Shown here: one piece after another, positions 56,226 to 64,000 of the stretch
How the letters are laid out: every line of letters begins with the position of its first letter
Numbering within the stretch: position 1 is the stretch's first letter
Assembly: GCA_029215795.1 (NCBI GenBank)
Contig: JARDYH010000003.1
Coordinates: 264,029,562 to 264,093,561 of the forward strand
Length of the DNA stretch: 64,000 bases
Direction of reading: 5' to 3'
DNA from: Anniella stebbinsi
Taxonomy: Eukaryota; Chordata; Lepidosauria; Squamata; Anniellidae
Made by a program: the position numbers and the translations under genes
The notes under the pieces: generated by a model
Seen by the model: the letters and a program-made list of their open reading frames with translations, nothing else
Told to the model about the DNA's origin: nothing
The model's database searches: none

Positions 56226-56504
56226 CAAGCCTGTGTCATTTGGTGGTTAGTGTGGCAGCCTAGAAGTAGGGGGACCCAGTGTGAGTTGGCTGCAGAAAGT
56301 ATTCGTGCCTCGTCCTGTGCCCAGATAGTATGAAAAGCAACATGTCAGTCAAGACCTGTACTTTTTAGACTTCTCACCCTCAAGGAAGCCTTTCCACATG
56401 TATTTGTCTGCAAACATAGCCCTGTTTATTGCATGTGGGGAGCATACTCTCAGGTTGTGCAGGGTGTGGATGAGGCCTACCGGGCCTTTCAATAGCACTG
56501 CACG
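56226..56504. other. No gene seen
   Basis: Unassigned sequence. Confidence 0.4.
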
Positions 56505-57237
56505 AATTGAAAAGTTAGATTACTGCAATGCACTCTATGTGTGGCTGCCTACGTGGGTCTTGCAGTAATCCAAGTTAGATTACTGCAATGCACTCTACGT
56601 GGGGCTGCCTTTGAAGGTGGTTCGGAAGCTGCAGCTTGTGCAAAATGCAGTGGCCAGATTGATAACTGGAACCAGAAGGTTTTAGCATATAAGACCTACT
56701 TTGGCCTGCTTCCATTGGCTGCCTGTATGTTTTCGAGCCTGATTCAAGGTGCTGGTTTTAACCTATAAAGCCTTACACGGCTTGGGACCACAATACCTGA
56801 TGGAACGCCTTTCCCGACATGAACCTACCCGAACACTACGTTCAACATCTAGGGCCCTCCTCCGAGTGCCTACTCCGAGGGAAGCTCGGAGGTCGGCAAC
56901 AAGAGAGAGGGCCTTTTCTGTGGTGCCCCCCCAATTGTGGAATGATCTCCCTGACGAGGCCCGCCTGGTGCCAACATTGTTATCTTTTCGGCGCCAGGTC
57001 AAGACTTTCCTCTTCTCTCAGGCATTTGGCAATATCTGAGGAACCTGGGTTTGTTTTTGTTTTTGTAGCTTTTTTGGGCTGTTGTAGCGTTTCAAATGTA
57101 AGTGTGTATTGTGTGTATGTTGTATGTTTTTGCTGTTTTAATTTTTGTATATTGTTTTTTAATTGTTTTAATCCTGTGCAAACCGCCCAGAGAGCTTCGG
57201 CTATGGGGCGGTATACAAATGTAATAAATAAATAAAA
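56505..57237 (+). mobile_element. L2 LINE, ORF2 C-terminus and 3' end (frameshifted)
   Basis: After a KLQLVQNAVARLITGT-like segment read across frameshifts, the frame 56749-57039 encodes ALHGLGPQYLMERLSRHEPT, TRERAFSVVPPQLWNDLPD and SFRRQVKTFLFSQAFGNI. This is the post-reverse-transcriptase end of L2 ORF2. The 3' block AAACCGCCCAGAGAGCTTCG and GCGGTATACAAATGTAATAA end at 57237. A 60-bp local duplication disturbs the start (56512-56610). The copy lacks the catalytic domains and is inactive. Confidence 0.93.
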
Positions 57238-57254
57238 TGTGCTGTAAAGCAGGG

Positions 57255-57345
57255 GTGGTCAGAAAGTAGATCTCCACAGGTTTTGGGTTACATCTCCCTG
57301 AAGCCCCTGGGAGTTGAAGTCCAAATTATCCGAAGATCTCCTTTC
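57255..57345. repeat. CCAGATGT-type palindromic repeat, diverged
   Basis: GTAGATCTCCACAGGTTTTG … GGGAGTTGAAGTCCAAATTA … AAGATCTCC resembles the family at 11219, but the arms are degraded. Confidence 0.45.
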
Positions 57346-57523
57346 TTTCCACCCTTGCTCTGGAATATACCTAGTGCTACTGGGATTGTGCCCTGTGAGG
57401 GAGATGGTTAATCGCGACCAAGCTTCCTCCACGTCCCACTGAGGAATTTCTAAAAAGCTCCTGAGTAACTTGGAATACAGTTTGAAAACTGCTGATCTAG
57501 ATTAAATTTGACCTCAAATAATC

Positions 57524-58728
57524 TGTCGTGACTCTGGCTAACTCTCTAAAGTTCTTGCTCACGACTTCAGGTACACTGATACACAACAATAACAGTGAGA
57601 TTTCTTTTATTGTAATCACACGGAGTTCAAAGCATAACGGTTTCATTTCTGCAAACACACACTTGAAGCTGAAGACGGACCACACAGCTTTCAGGTAGAA
57701 CGGCTTAATGAGAACAGCACTCACTCAGGGACTGACATTTAGAGATTAACTCTAGTCCTTAGAGGGCAGGAGCGGCCACGCTGCACTGGAATCCTCTGGA
57801 ACATAGAGAGACTCTAGGATTAGGCCTCCTAACAGTAGTATAACGGTCAACTGGCAACTAAATCTTCACTCAGCCTGTCAGGGAACGCTGAGCTGACCAC
57901 GGAAGCCAGAAGCCAGGGAATGAACCTCTTCGACCTAGGGAGCCTTCCCAATTCACGTAGCTTTAGCTCTGAGGAAGGTCCTCTCACAGGTCTCACACAC
58001 ACACGAGTTTCAGAACAGCAACGATCAGCTTCTGCCTCCCTCTGCCCGTAACTTTGGCTCCATGGAGGGAGACAGCAAGCTATAGAACACGAATCCAGAA
58101 CAGTAATCTCAAGTCCAAATCTATGAAAAGCCACAGTGCACTTTTCATGGCAGAGTTCTTTAGAAGTAACAAGTCCAAACAGCAACAGAACATGTATAGA
58201 GTGCATCTCACAATTCCAAATCAGATAGTAACTCACAGCAGCAGCAGAGCAGCAAGAGGATAGACGAGATAATTCCTAGCAAAGGAATTACTCTCAGGAC
58301 AAAGGCAATATAGTGTGGAGGCTGGGCAATTCTAAGCTACTTTGATAGACAGGGCTTCAGGCCTGTAATCTAAACTCACGTGCCAACAGGGCGGCACGGT
58401 TCAACCTCTTCTGATGACGCCACAGTGTGAGGAAGATAGCCCCCACCTTTGCAAAGCATAGTTTAATTCCCAGAGAACGTTCAAGGCCTTCAGCCTACCA
58501 TTTGAGATAAGCACATACCAGAGAAGCAGAGATACATTTTCTCATGACAAATTGCCAAGTCTTCAGTCCACAATTCACAGGGCCAGCCCTGTGAATTGTC
58601 TACGAAGTATCTGACACCTAACATAATCCATTGATTGAGGCTTTAGAAATGAGCAGGCCTGGCATCAGGGCGCCACACCCTTGAGCAATTGCTAGGAGCC
58701 CACAGTCCCGCAAATCCCACCACTGACA
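57524..58728 (-). mobile_element. LTR-like element, family LTR-B
   Basis: Reading on the minus strand, it begins TGTCAGTGGTGGGATTTG (58728) and ends …GAGTCACGACA (57524), with TG…CA ends and the TGTC…GACA inverted tips usual for LTRs. An AATAAAAG poly(A) signal lies about 85 bp before the 3' end. Length 1205 bp. The flanks show no clear duplication. No internal genes; the 129-codon minus frame is not a known domain. It lies 13 bp from LTR-A copy 2 in the opposite orientation. The family assignment is inference from structure only. Confidence 0.6.
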
Positions 58729-58741
58729 CTTAATTCCCCCC

Positions 58742-59657
58742 TGTGACGATACCCCACATTTCCGTCTCCCTGTGTATGTCTATATTAGTATGTCTGGAGA
58801 GTGCAGAATGTTGGACCGAGAAGGTGTGGCTGATGATGCTGGGAAAGGGAGTGGGGAGAAGTATATATAGTGTGAGGGTGGGTTTTAGATTATCTTACTG
58901 TCTTGGTTGGGGGAGGGTAGTTGTGTGGAAGATAGCTGTGTGTGATCTAGTCAGGAGTGTGTGAAGAGATTATTAGGATTTCGGATTATTAGTAAATTAT
59001 TAGAAGTGTTAGGAATAGGCAGGTGTGAAATTGATTTGAAAAGAACTGTTAACAACAATAACCGTTTCCTTTTATTTTTGCTACCACAAACCACGTGTCA
59101 GCTTGGCTTTGTCACCTGCTCTATAAGTTTAATAAAGAAACACATATCGTTACATAGGCTGACCATATGAAAAGGAGGACAGGGCTCATGTAACTTTAAC
59201 AGTTGTAGAGAAAAGGGAATTTCAGCCAGTGTCATTTGTATGCAATTAGTTCCTGATGAAATTCCCTCTTCATCACGACAGTTAAAGTTGCAGGGGCCCT
59301 GCCTTCTTTTGTCTATGGTCACTCTAGTATAGTGCCTGCACCTTTAACTGTTGTGATGAAGAGGGAATTTCACCAGGAACTAATTGCATACAAATGACTC
59401 TGGCTGAAATTCCCTTTTCTCTACAACTGTTAAAGTTACATGAGCCCTGACCTCCTTTTCATATGGTCAGCCTATCGTTACACTCTCAGCCAACATACTC
59501 ACAGGGGGACCTTATTCAAAACCCTTAACACTCTTTTCCCCTCTGCTATAAGGGAAAAGTGGTGCGTCTTTTACCCTTCCCTCAGGTATTCAAGTGTTGG
59601 GGCTTAGCCTGAGAGGGGTGTGCTCGTCTAGGCCTAGTGTTTGAGGCTGTGGCGGGA
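58742..59657 (+). mobile_element. LTR, family LTR-A (copy 2), split by a MITE
   Basis: It starts TGTGACGATACCCCACATTT, has TATATATAG (about 58862-58870) and AATAAAG (about 59130), and ends GGCTGTGGCGGGA. Without the 320-bp MITE and 8-bp duplication it is 588 bp, against 599 bp for copy 1. C-runs on both sides (58736-58741, 59658-59664) fit a C-rich duplication of uncertain length. There is no internal retroviral region. The 3' tip has GA where copy 1 has CA. Confidence 0.9.
59155..59474. mobile_element. MITE family A, full length (AATTAGTT-core variant)
   Basis: Ends TAGGCTGACCATATGAAAAG and TTTTCATATGGTCAGCCTA; 320 bp. The perfect 8-bp duplication TCGTTACA (59147-59154, 59475-59482) is confirmed by the empty site in LTR-A copy 1 (TCATTACA). 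Centre: GTCTATGGTCACTCTAGTAT. Confidence 0.98.
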
Positions 59658-59946
59658 CCCCCCCTCAAAATATTTTCCTCAGAAAAGTTCCAATTTGTGC
59701 CAGGCAGCTGGGTGTAGGAGCCGCTGTTTCAATTTCCCACAATACCTCTCTGCCATGCTTGACTGGGGACATTGAGGGGATTTGAAATAGTGGCTCCCAG
59801 ATGCAGCTCCCCAGTGCCAATTAGAGTGTTGCTGCTGTCTGTCACTGCTCTTGATGCCAGATAAGCCCACCAGGGCCCCAAACATATAAAGGGGGGCACA
59901 AGAAGGCACTGTGTCATGGACCCCCTCAGGTTGGCCTTGGGGGGGG
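59658..59946. other. No gene seen
   Basis: Unassigned sequence. Confidence 0.4.

Positions 59947-60006
<60 letters not shown>
59947..60006 (+). repeat. (GA)n microsatellite
   Basis: About 60 bp of GA, preceded by a G run. It creates a false leucine/serine frame on the minus strand. Confidence 0.97.
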
Positions 60007-60010
<4 letters not shown>

Positions 60011-60957
60011 CCAGTTTAAACCCCCTAGGACTAAAAAAAGACCAATTCCTTCTGTAAGTAATCTGAAATAGAAATACCTAATTACAGGGAGATGTGTAAT
60101 TACTAGCAGTGTCTGGGAGGCGTGTACATCCCCAGGAGGAGTAAAGTGCACCTGTTTGCTGGTGTATAAAAATAACTGTTTTGCCTAGAAGAGTGATAAT
60201 CGGGGGTGGAGGGGGAGGATGTAATCCCATTTGTAATTTGGTTAGCAAAGGATAAAGCTTACAAGTACTAACACTTCATTTAGTAATCATCGGAACCAAG
60301 CACTTGGCACTGGGTTCCAGTGAATTAACCGCACGCACGCACACACACACGCAAAACATGTACATTTTGTTCTAGAAAGGAATGAGTAAATCAGATAGCT
60401 GTAATTACAGTGGAAAGAAAGAGGTCAGTTAAGCTGGGGCTAAAATTAAAATAGGCTTTGTACATATTTTTTTAAAAAACATGATTATATGGTAAAACAT
60501 TTAGTGAAACCTATGGCGACCTAGGCAGCATCTGTGGGGCTACAAGGTAGTGTTGATTCCTGAATCCGAGGTCGGAGTCAGCCCTCTCACCTTGGACTCA
60601 GGAGTCCGAGCCCCTGTCCCCTTCGTGTCTGGCTCGGAAAGAACCACGTGTCTGTCTCCTTGAGGTCGCAAGGGCAACCTTGGAGAGGAGGAAAAGGGGG
60701 TGGTTCTGTTGGTAGGGAGGGGAGAGGAAGGAAGCCCTCCCCAGTCCCCTCTCCATGCAGAGCCCTAGCTAGATGGGCAAAAATGCCTGTCTAGCTAAAA
60801 TGCAGAGTGGGAGAAGCGCTTAGCAAGAACGTGGGGATCTCAATTTCAAGATGACGTTCACCTATGAAGTTCACCGGCTGATCGTAGGCAACTCATGGAC
60901 AGTCTAACATACAATTCCTAGTATTCCTAAGGGGGTGGGGGGCAATCCAGTTGGCCA
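60007..60957. other. No gene seen; unassigned sequence
   Basis: A CA-rich run lies at 60330-60352. A short inverted pair, CTAGCTAGATGGGCA/TGCCTGTCTAGCTAA, is at about 60767-60799. No domain. Confidence 0.45.
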
Positions 60958-61035
60958 GCAATCCTATACATACCAGGGAATAAGTTCTATTGTGCTCAAT
61001 GGGATTTATATTTGAGTAGACACGGATAAGACTGT
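60958..61035. repeat. CAATCCTATG-type short palindrome (copy)
   Basis: AGCAATCCTATACATACCAG … TAAGTTCTATTG and CAATGGGATTTATATTTGAG mirror around GTGCT. Related to 30571-30648. Confidence 0.6.
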
Positions 61036-61189
61036 TATATTAAACTGGAATAAAACTGACATATGTTTGTAGTGTAAATGCAACCTCTGATTGGTTAAAG
61101 CAATCAATTCTAGCCAATACAAGAACTGCAGAATGATATTCCCTTCTAATTTGGTGCATAATTCTAGAATTGGAAATATGCTGCATCAT
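61036..61189. other. No gene seen
   Basis: Unassigned sequence. Confidence 0.4.
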
Positions 61190-61321
61190 GGGCCAGATCT
61201 ACACCAAGCAGGATATGACACTTTGAAAATGTTTCAAAAACTGTATATGGAGTGTGTCCCGGGCCCTAACAGTTGTCACTACTGTTATAAACCATTTTAA
61301 AGCAGTAGTGTAGATCCTGCC
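61190..61321. mobile_element. Short TIR element with GGATCTACAC ends
   Basis: The ends GGGCCAGATCTACACC and GTGTAGATCCTGCC match the 380-bp foldback at 30899-31278, but the 100-bp interior is unrelated. No clear target duplication. Confidence 0.65.
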
Positions 61322-61986
61322 GTGATTTAGCATCATTCCCAGGGGAAAAGAGGGCTGCCCCTTGTGGTAGTTCTTTTCAAATTGCATGGATTCTGTTATT
61401 GATAGCCTTGTTAAGGTAGATAAAAAGCTCTGATTTGCAAATTTATGCTTGTATAGGAGCGAATGAGAGAAGCTCATAGTGACTGTAAAATATTTCACGA
61501 GAAGATATTAAAATGCATGTCAGGAATTGGGATCTGATGTTTATTTTTTTTTATTTTTTTTTTTAAAAAAAGATGTGGCATGTAGGACAAAGTGATGTCG
61601 TGAGCTAATGTTGTTCTGTAATTCGATCCGAAATAGCTTGAAATCCTCTTCAATGTCTTGAGCAAAAACAAGACTGTTAATGCAATCTTTGTCCTTGTTT
61701 GACCTCCAGATGATGGACAGGATGGATGCATGAGCATTTTGTTCTTGTTCACAAACCACGGAAACATAATTCTTGGGAAATTTTTGGAATTTCCTGAACT
61801 TCTATTTACATTTGTAAATTTGCACTTCTGCAAATGCGGACTTCCAAAAACATGCATTTCCACACAATAGCCTATGGGTGTGTGGGGTGCATGCACATTT
61901 TTGATTAGGAAAAAATGCATTTTTAAAAATTTGATACAAAAGATGTTCAAAGTTGTGGGAGATCAGTGGTCACTTGGGCAACTCAG
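61322..61986. other. No gene seen; unassigned sequence
   Basis: A T-rich/A-rich stretch lies at 61543-61572. 61800-61940 has TGCACATTTTTGATT words like 24842-25275. A 151-codon minus frame (61495-61950) has no recognisable domain. Confidence 0.45.
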
Positions 61987-62214
61987 TGGCTGAATTCGGA
62001 CGACACAATAAGCAACTGGGTGGGGGGAAACAATCGTCATTTGTACTGACTATCGTGTCATCCGAATGCTGCCATAGTCAACTCAGCACTGATCCTAATC
62101 CACACCATGGTTGATTATTTATTACCATGTTGTGTGGGGAGTACCCCCTAGATGAACAACTGTAAAGTTGAGTATTACCCCACCATTGACTATCGTGTTG
62201 TCCGAATTCAGCCA
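61987..62214. mobile_element. TIR element family B, full length (copy 3)
   Basis: The ends TGGCTGAATTCGGACGACAC and GTTGTCCGAATTCAGCCA are inverted. A third, internal terminal copy (CGTGTCATCCGAATGCTGCCA) ends at 62074 and closes an 88-bp foldback. It is the reverse of the 25653-25881 copy, with the same 88-bp sub-unit. Confidence 0.88.
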
Positions 62215-62287
62215 CTGTCTCTCAGCCTGTTTCCTGTTTGTAAGATGGGAATAGTACTAGCTGCAGTCCACACAGAGCTCCTTGGAA

Positions 62288-62477
62288 CATAGAAACCTGC
62301 CTTATACTGAGTTAGACTATTGGTCCATCTGTCCCAGTATTGTCAACACTGATTGGTAGTGACTCTCTAGGGTTTTAGGCAGAAGTTTTTTCAGCCTTTC
62401 CAGAAGTTGCCAGGAATTGAACTTGACACCTTCTGCATGTAAAACATGTGCTCCATCACTGAGCTACAGACTCTCCA
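62288..62477 (-). mobile_element. tRNA-derived SINE with CR1-like tail (best copy)
   Basis: On the minus strand: GTAGCTCAGTGATGGAGCAC (A-box region) and AAGTTCAATTCCTGGC (B-box region) form an RNA polymerase III promoter-like tRNA head. Next come AGAGTCACTACCAATCAGTG and ATGGACCAATAGTCTAACTC, and a tail ending GGTTTCTATGTTCC at 62288-62301. The head resembles tRNA but lacks a full cloverleaf, so it is not a tRNA gene. A weaker copy lies at 17750-17942. Confidence 0.87.
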
Positions 62478-62501
62478 CTTGGCAAAGGCAGAATGAGACA
62501 A

Positions 62502-63043
62502 TGGCTGCATTCAGACAACACAATATCCACCAATAGTTTTATTACTCAACCATCAGTTCAGCAGTCACCGGTTGGTATTTGTGTTGTTTGTTGGGCAAAA
62601 CCCACCCCATGGATGACTTTTTCCAAAAAATAAAATAAAGTAAAAACCCAACGGAGAAACACAACCAGCTGCAGAGTTGACTCGTTGCTCAACCCATGTT
62701 TTTTGTGTTGTCCGAACTGAGCAAGTAGAGTTTTCCACCCGTTGGGTTGATTTTTTCACCTGGCTATAGGGTTCCCAGGCAAGAGTGGCTAAAACTGAGC
62801 TGGCTGCTCTGCTACAGTCAGCACAACTCGCAATGGCTGCTGAGATAGCACCTGGAAGACTGAGGGAGGAGGGGCGGTTTGTCTGTCAGTCAAATGCCGG
62901 TTTGAGTAGGAATCCACTCCAGGCGAGCCTCAACCGCTCTACAGGGGTTGGCAACATGTTGTGTGGGGAATACACCCAAAAAACCCAACTGTGAGTTGAG
63001 TCCTCAACCCTCCATTGACAAAAGTGTTGTCCCATTGCAGCCA
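62502..63043. mobile_element. TIR element family B, diverged and expanded
   Basis: The left end TGGCTGCATTCAGACAACAC, an internal TGTGTTGTCCGAACTGAGCA (62704-62723), and the right end GTGTTGTCCCATTGCAGCCA (63024-63043) are versions of the same terminus. Sequence at 62952-63043 matches the right part of the 61987 copy. It is over twice the usual length, so material was inserted or a second unit attached. Confidence 0.7.
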
Positions 63044-63530
63044 ATGAGGATAAAGCACTTTGTAGAATTTGAAGTGCTGTGATCCAGGATCTGCCGCCTG
63101 TTGACAATCATGTAAGGTGTGTCTTCCCGATTTTTAGGCATCCCTCCCTTCCCCACAGTAGCTTATCCCATTCAGCAGGGTCCATGAACCCTCTGTGTCG
63201 CCTGCTGTGGTGGCTGTAGGGGCTGCCACGGAGAGGAAGCAAGGAAGTCTGCTTCCACCAGCCCAGTTACACACTCCAAATTTTACATCCAACCCAATAA
63301 GTTTTGCTTTTGAATGGCAATGGAAGGCAATCACAACCAAGCTGTTTTGTATTTCTGCCATTGGTGCTATTTTCATCTTGAACACAGAACGTGTTTTGTA
63401 GACATTGCTCAACTGGAGGGGGGAAGTTGTAGATAAAGACTTCACATTAAAGGTCAGTTTCCAATCCCTGGAGTAAGGAATGGGAAGGTCCCAGAACACA
63501 AATGCCTTGCATCTTCCCTTAGCCTTCTCA
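63044..63530. other. No gene seen
   Basis: Frames of up to 142 codons (minus, 63134-63562) have no recognisable domain. Confidence 0.4.
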
Positions 63531-63562
63531 TAGGAACATAGGAAACTGCCATATACAGTCAT
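63531..63562 (-). mobile_element. SINE tail fragment
   Basis: ATAGGAACATAGGAAACTGCCATATACAGT is the reverse of the tRNA-SINE 3' end. Only the tail remains. Confidence 0.6.
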
Positions 63563-64000
63563 GATGGCCGCCAGTTCTGGATGGCCTTAAAAGGAGGTTA
63601 GACAAATTGCTGGAGGAGAAGGCTATCAATGGTAGGCTGACCATCTGAAAAGGAGGACAGGGCTCCTGTAACTTTAACTGTTGTAGAGAAAAGGGAATTT
63701 CAGCCAGTGTCATTTGTAGGCAATTAGTTCCTGGTGAAATTCCCTCCATCACAACTGTTAAAGTTGCAGGGGCCCTGCCTTCTTTTGTATATGGTCACTC
63801 TAGTATAGTGCCTGCAACTTTAACTGTTGTGATGAAGAGGGAATATCACCAGGAACTAATTGCGTACAAATGACACTGGCTGAAATTCTCTTTTCTCTAC
63901 AACTGTTAAAGTTACAGGAGCCCTGTCCTCCTTTTCAGAAGTCAGCCTAATCAATGGTTACTTGTCATAATGGCTATATGCTACTTCCAGTATCAATGGT
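63563..64000 (+). mobile_element. CR1 LINE 3' end, split by a MITE, running off the window
   Basis: ATGGCCGCCAGTTCTGGATG and GAGGAGAAGGCTATCAATGG (to 63632) are the CR1 terminal codons and 3' end. They resume at TTACTTGTCATAATGGCTAT after the MITE and its duplication, and continue past position 64000. Confidence 0.88.
63633..63949. mobile_element. MITE family A, full length (AATTAGTT-core variant)
   Basis: Ends TAGGCTGACCATCTGAAAAG and TTTTCAGAAGTCAGCCTA; about 317 bp. A perfect 8-bp duplication ATCAATGG (63625-63632, 63950-63957) lies inside the CR1 3' end, whose intact form (GGCTATCAATGGC) is seen at 6020-6035. Confidence 0.98.

Noticed and set aside
62288..62477. tRNA gene on the minus strand
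   Set aside because: A-box and B-box regions are present, but there is no full cloverleaf. The CR1-like tail and a second copy show that it is a SINE.

Overview
The window looks like non-coding vertebrate DNA, most likely from a squamate reptile (lizard or snake). Four things point there: many CR1 retrotransposon 3' ends, several with (AACATAAG)-type tails; L2-clade LINEs that end in (ATT)n runs; tRNA-derived SINEs with CR1-like tails; and dense palindromic DNA-transposon remnants. A turtle or crocodilian is a less likely alternative. I found no convincing host protein-coding gene and no functional tRNA or rRNA gene. The longer reading frames fall inside repeats, simple-sequence runs or frameshifted LINE remnants.

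Layout. 1-10 kb: foldback elements, a CR1 copy (5.7-6.2 kb), L2 3' ends, and an unusual block at 3.46-3.96 kb with an RFX-type X-box and a poly(A)-signal-like 3' end. 10-25 kb: L2 and CR1 remnants, a Harbinger-like insertion in a CR1 (15.8-16.4 kb), and most copies of a 315-320 bp palindromic MITE. 25-36 kb: the least repetitive part, with CR1 tails, GC-rich palindromes and a weak exon candidate at 32.7 kb. 36-45 kb: a CR1 holding a solo LTR, a CR1 holding a hAT-like element, and a second LTR holding another hAT-like element. 45-57 kb: CR1, SINE and L2 remnants, a MITE, and a palindrome with an inner element. 57-64 kb: two adjacent LTRs of different families, one holding a MITE, then foldback elements and a CR1 with a MITE that runs off the end.

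How the parts relate. The window records nested transposition. CR1 copies were hit by a solo LTR, a Harbinger-like element, a hAT-like element and a MITE. Two of three copies of one LTR were later hit by two different TIR families at target sites one base apart. Seven MITE copies have readable 8-bp target duplications (five perfect, two with one mismatch), which points to hAT-type mobilisation. Two unrelated MITE families carry an extra internal copy of their own terminal repeat, so each looks like a fusion of foldback units. This MITE structure is the most unusual thing seen here. No autonomous transposase gene is present.
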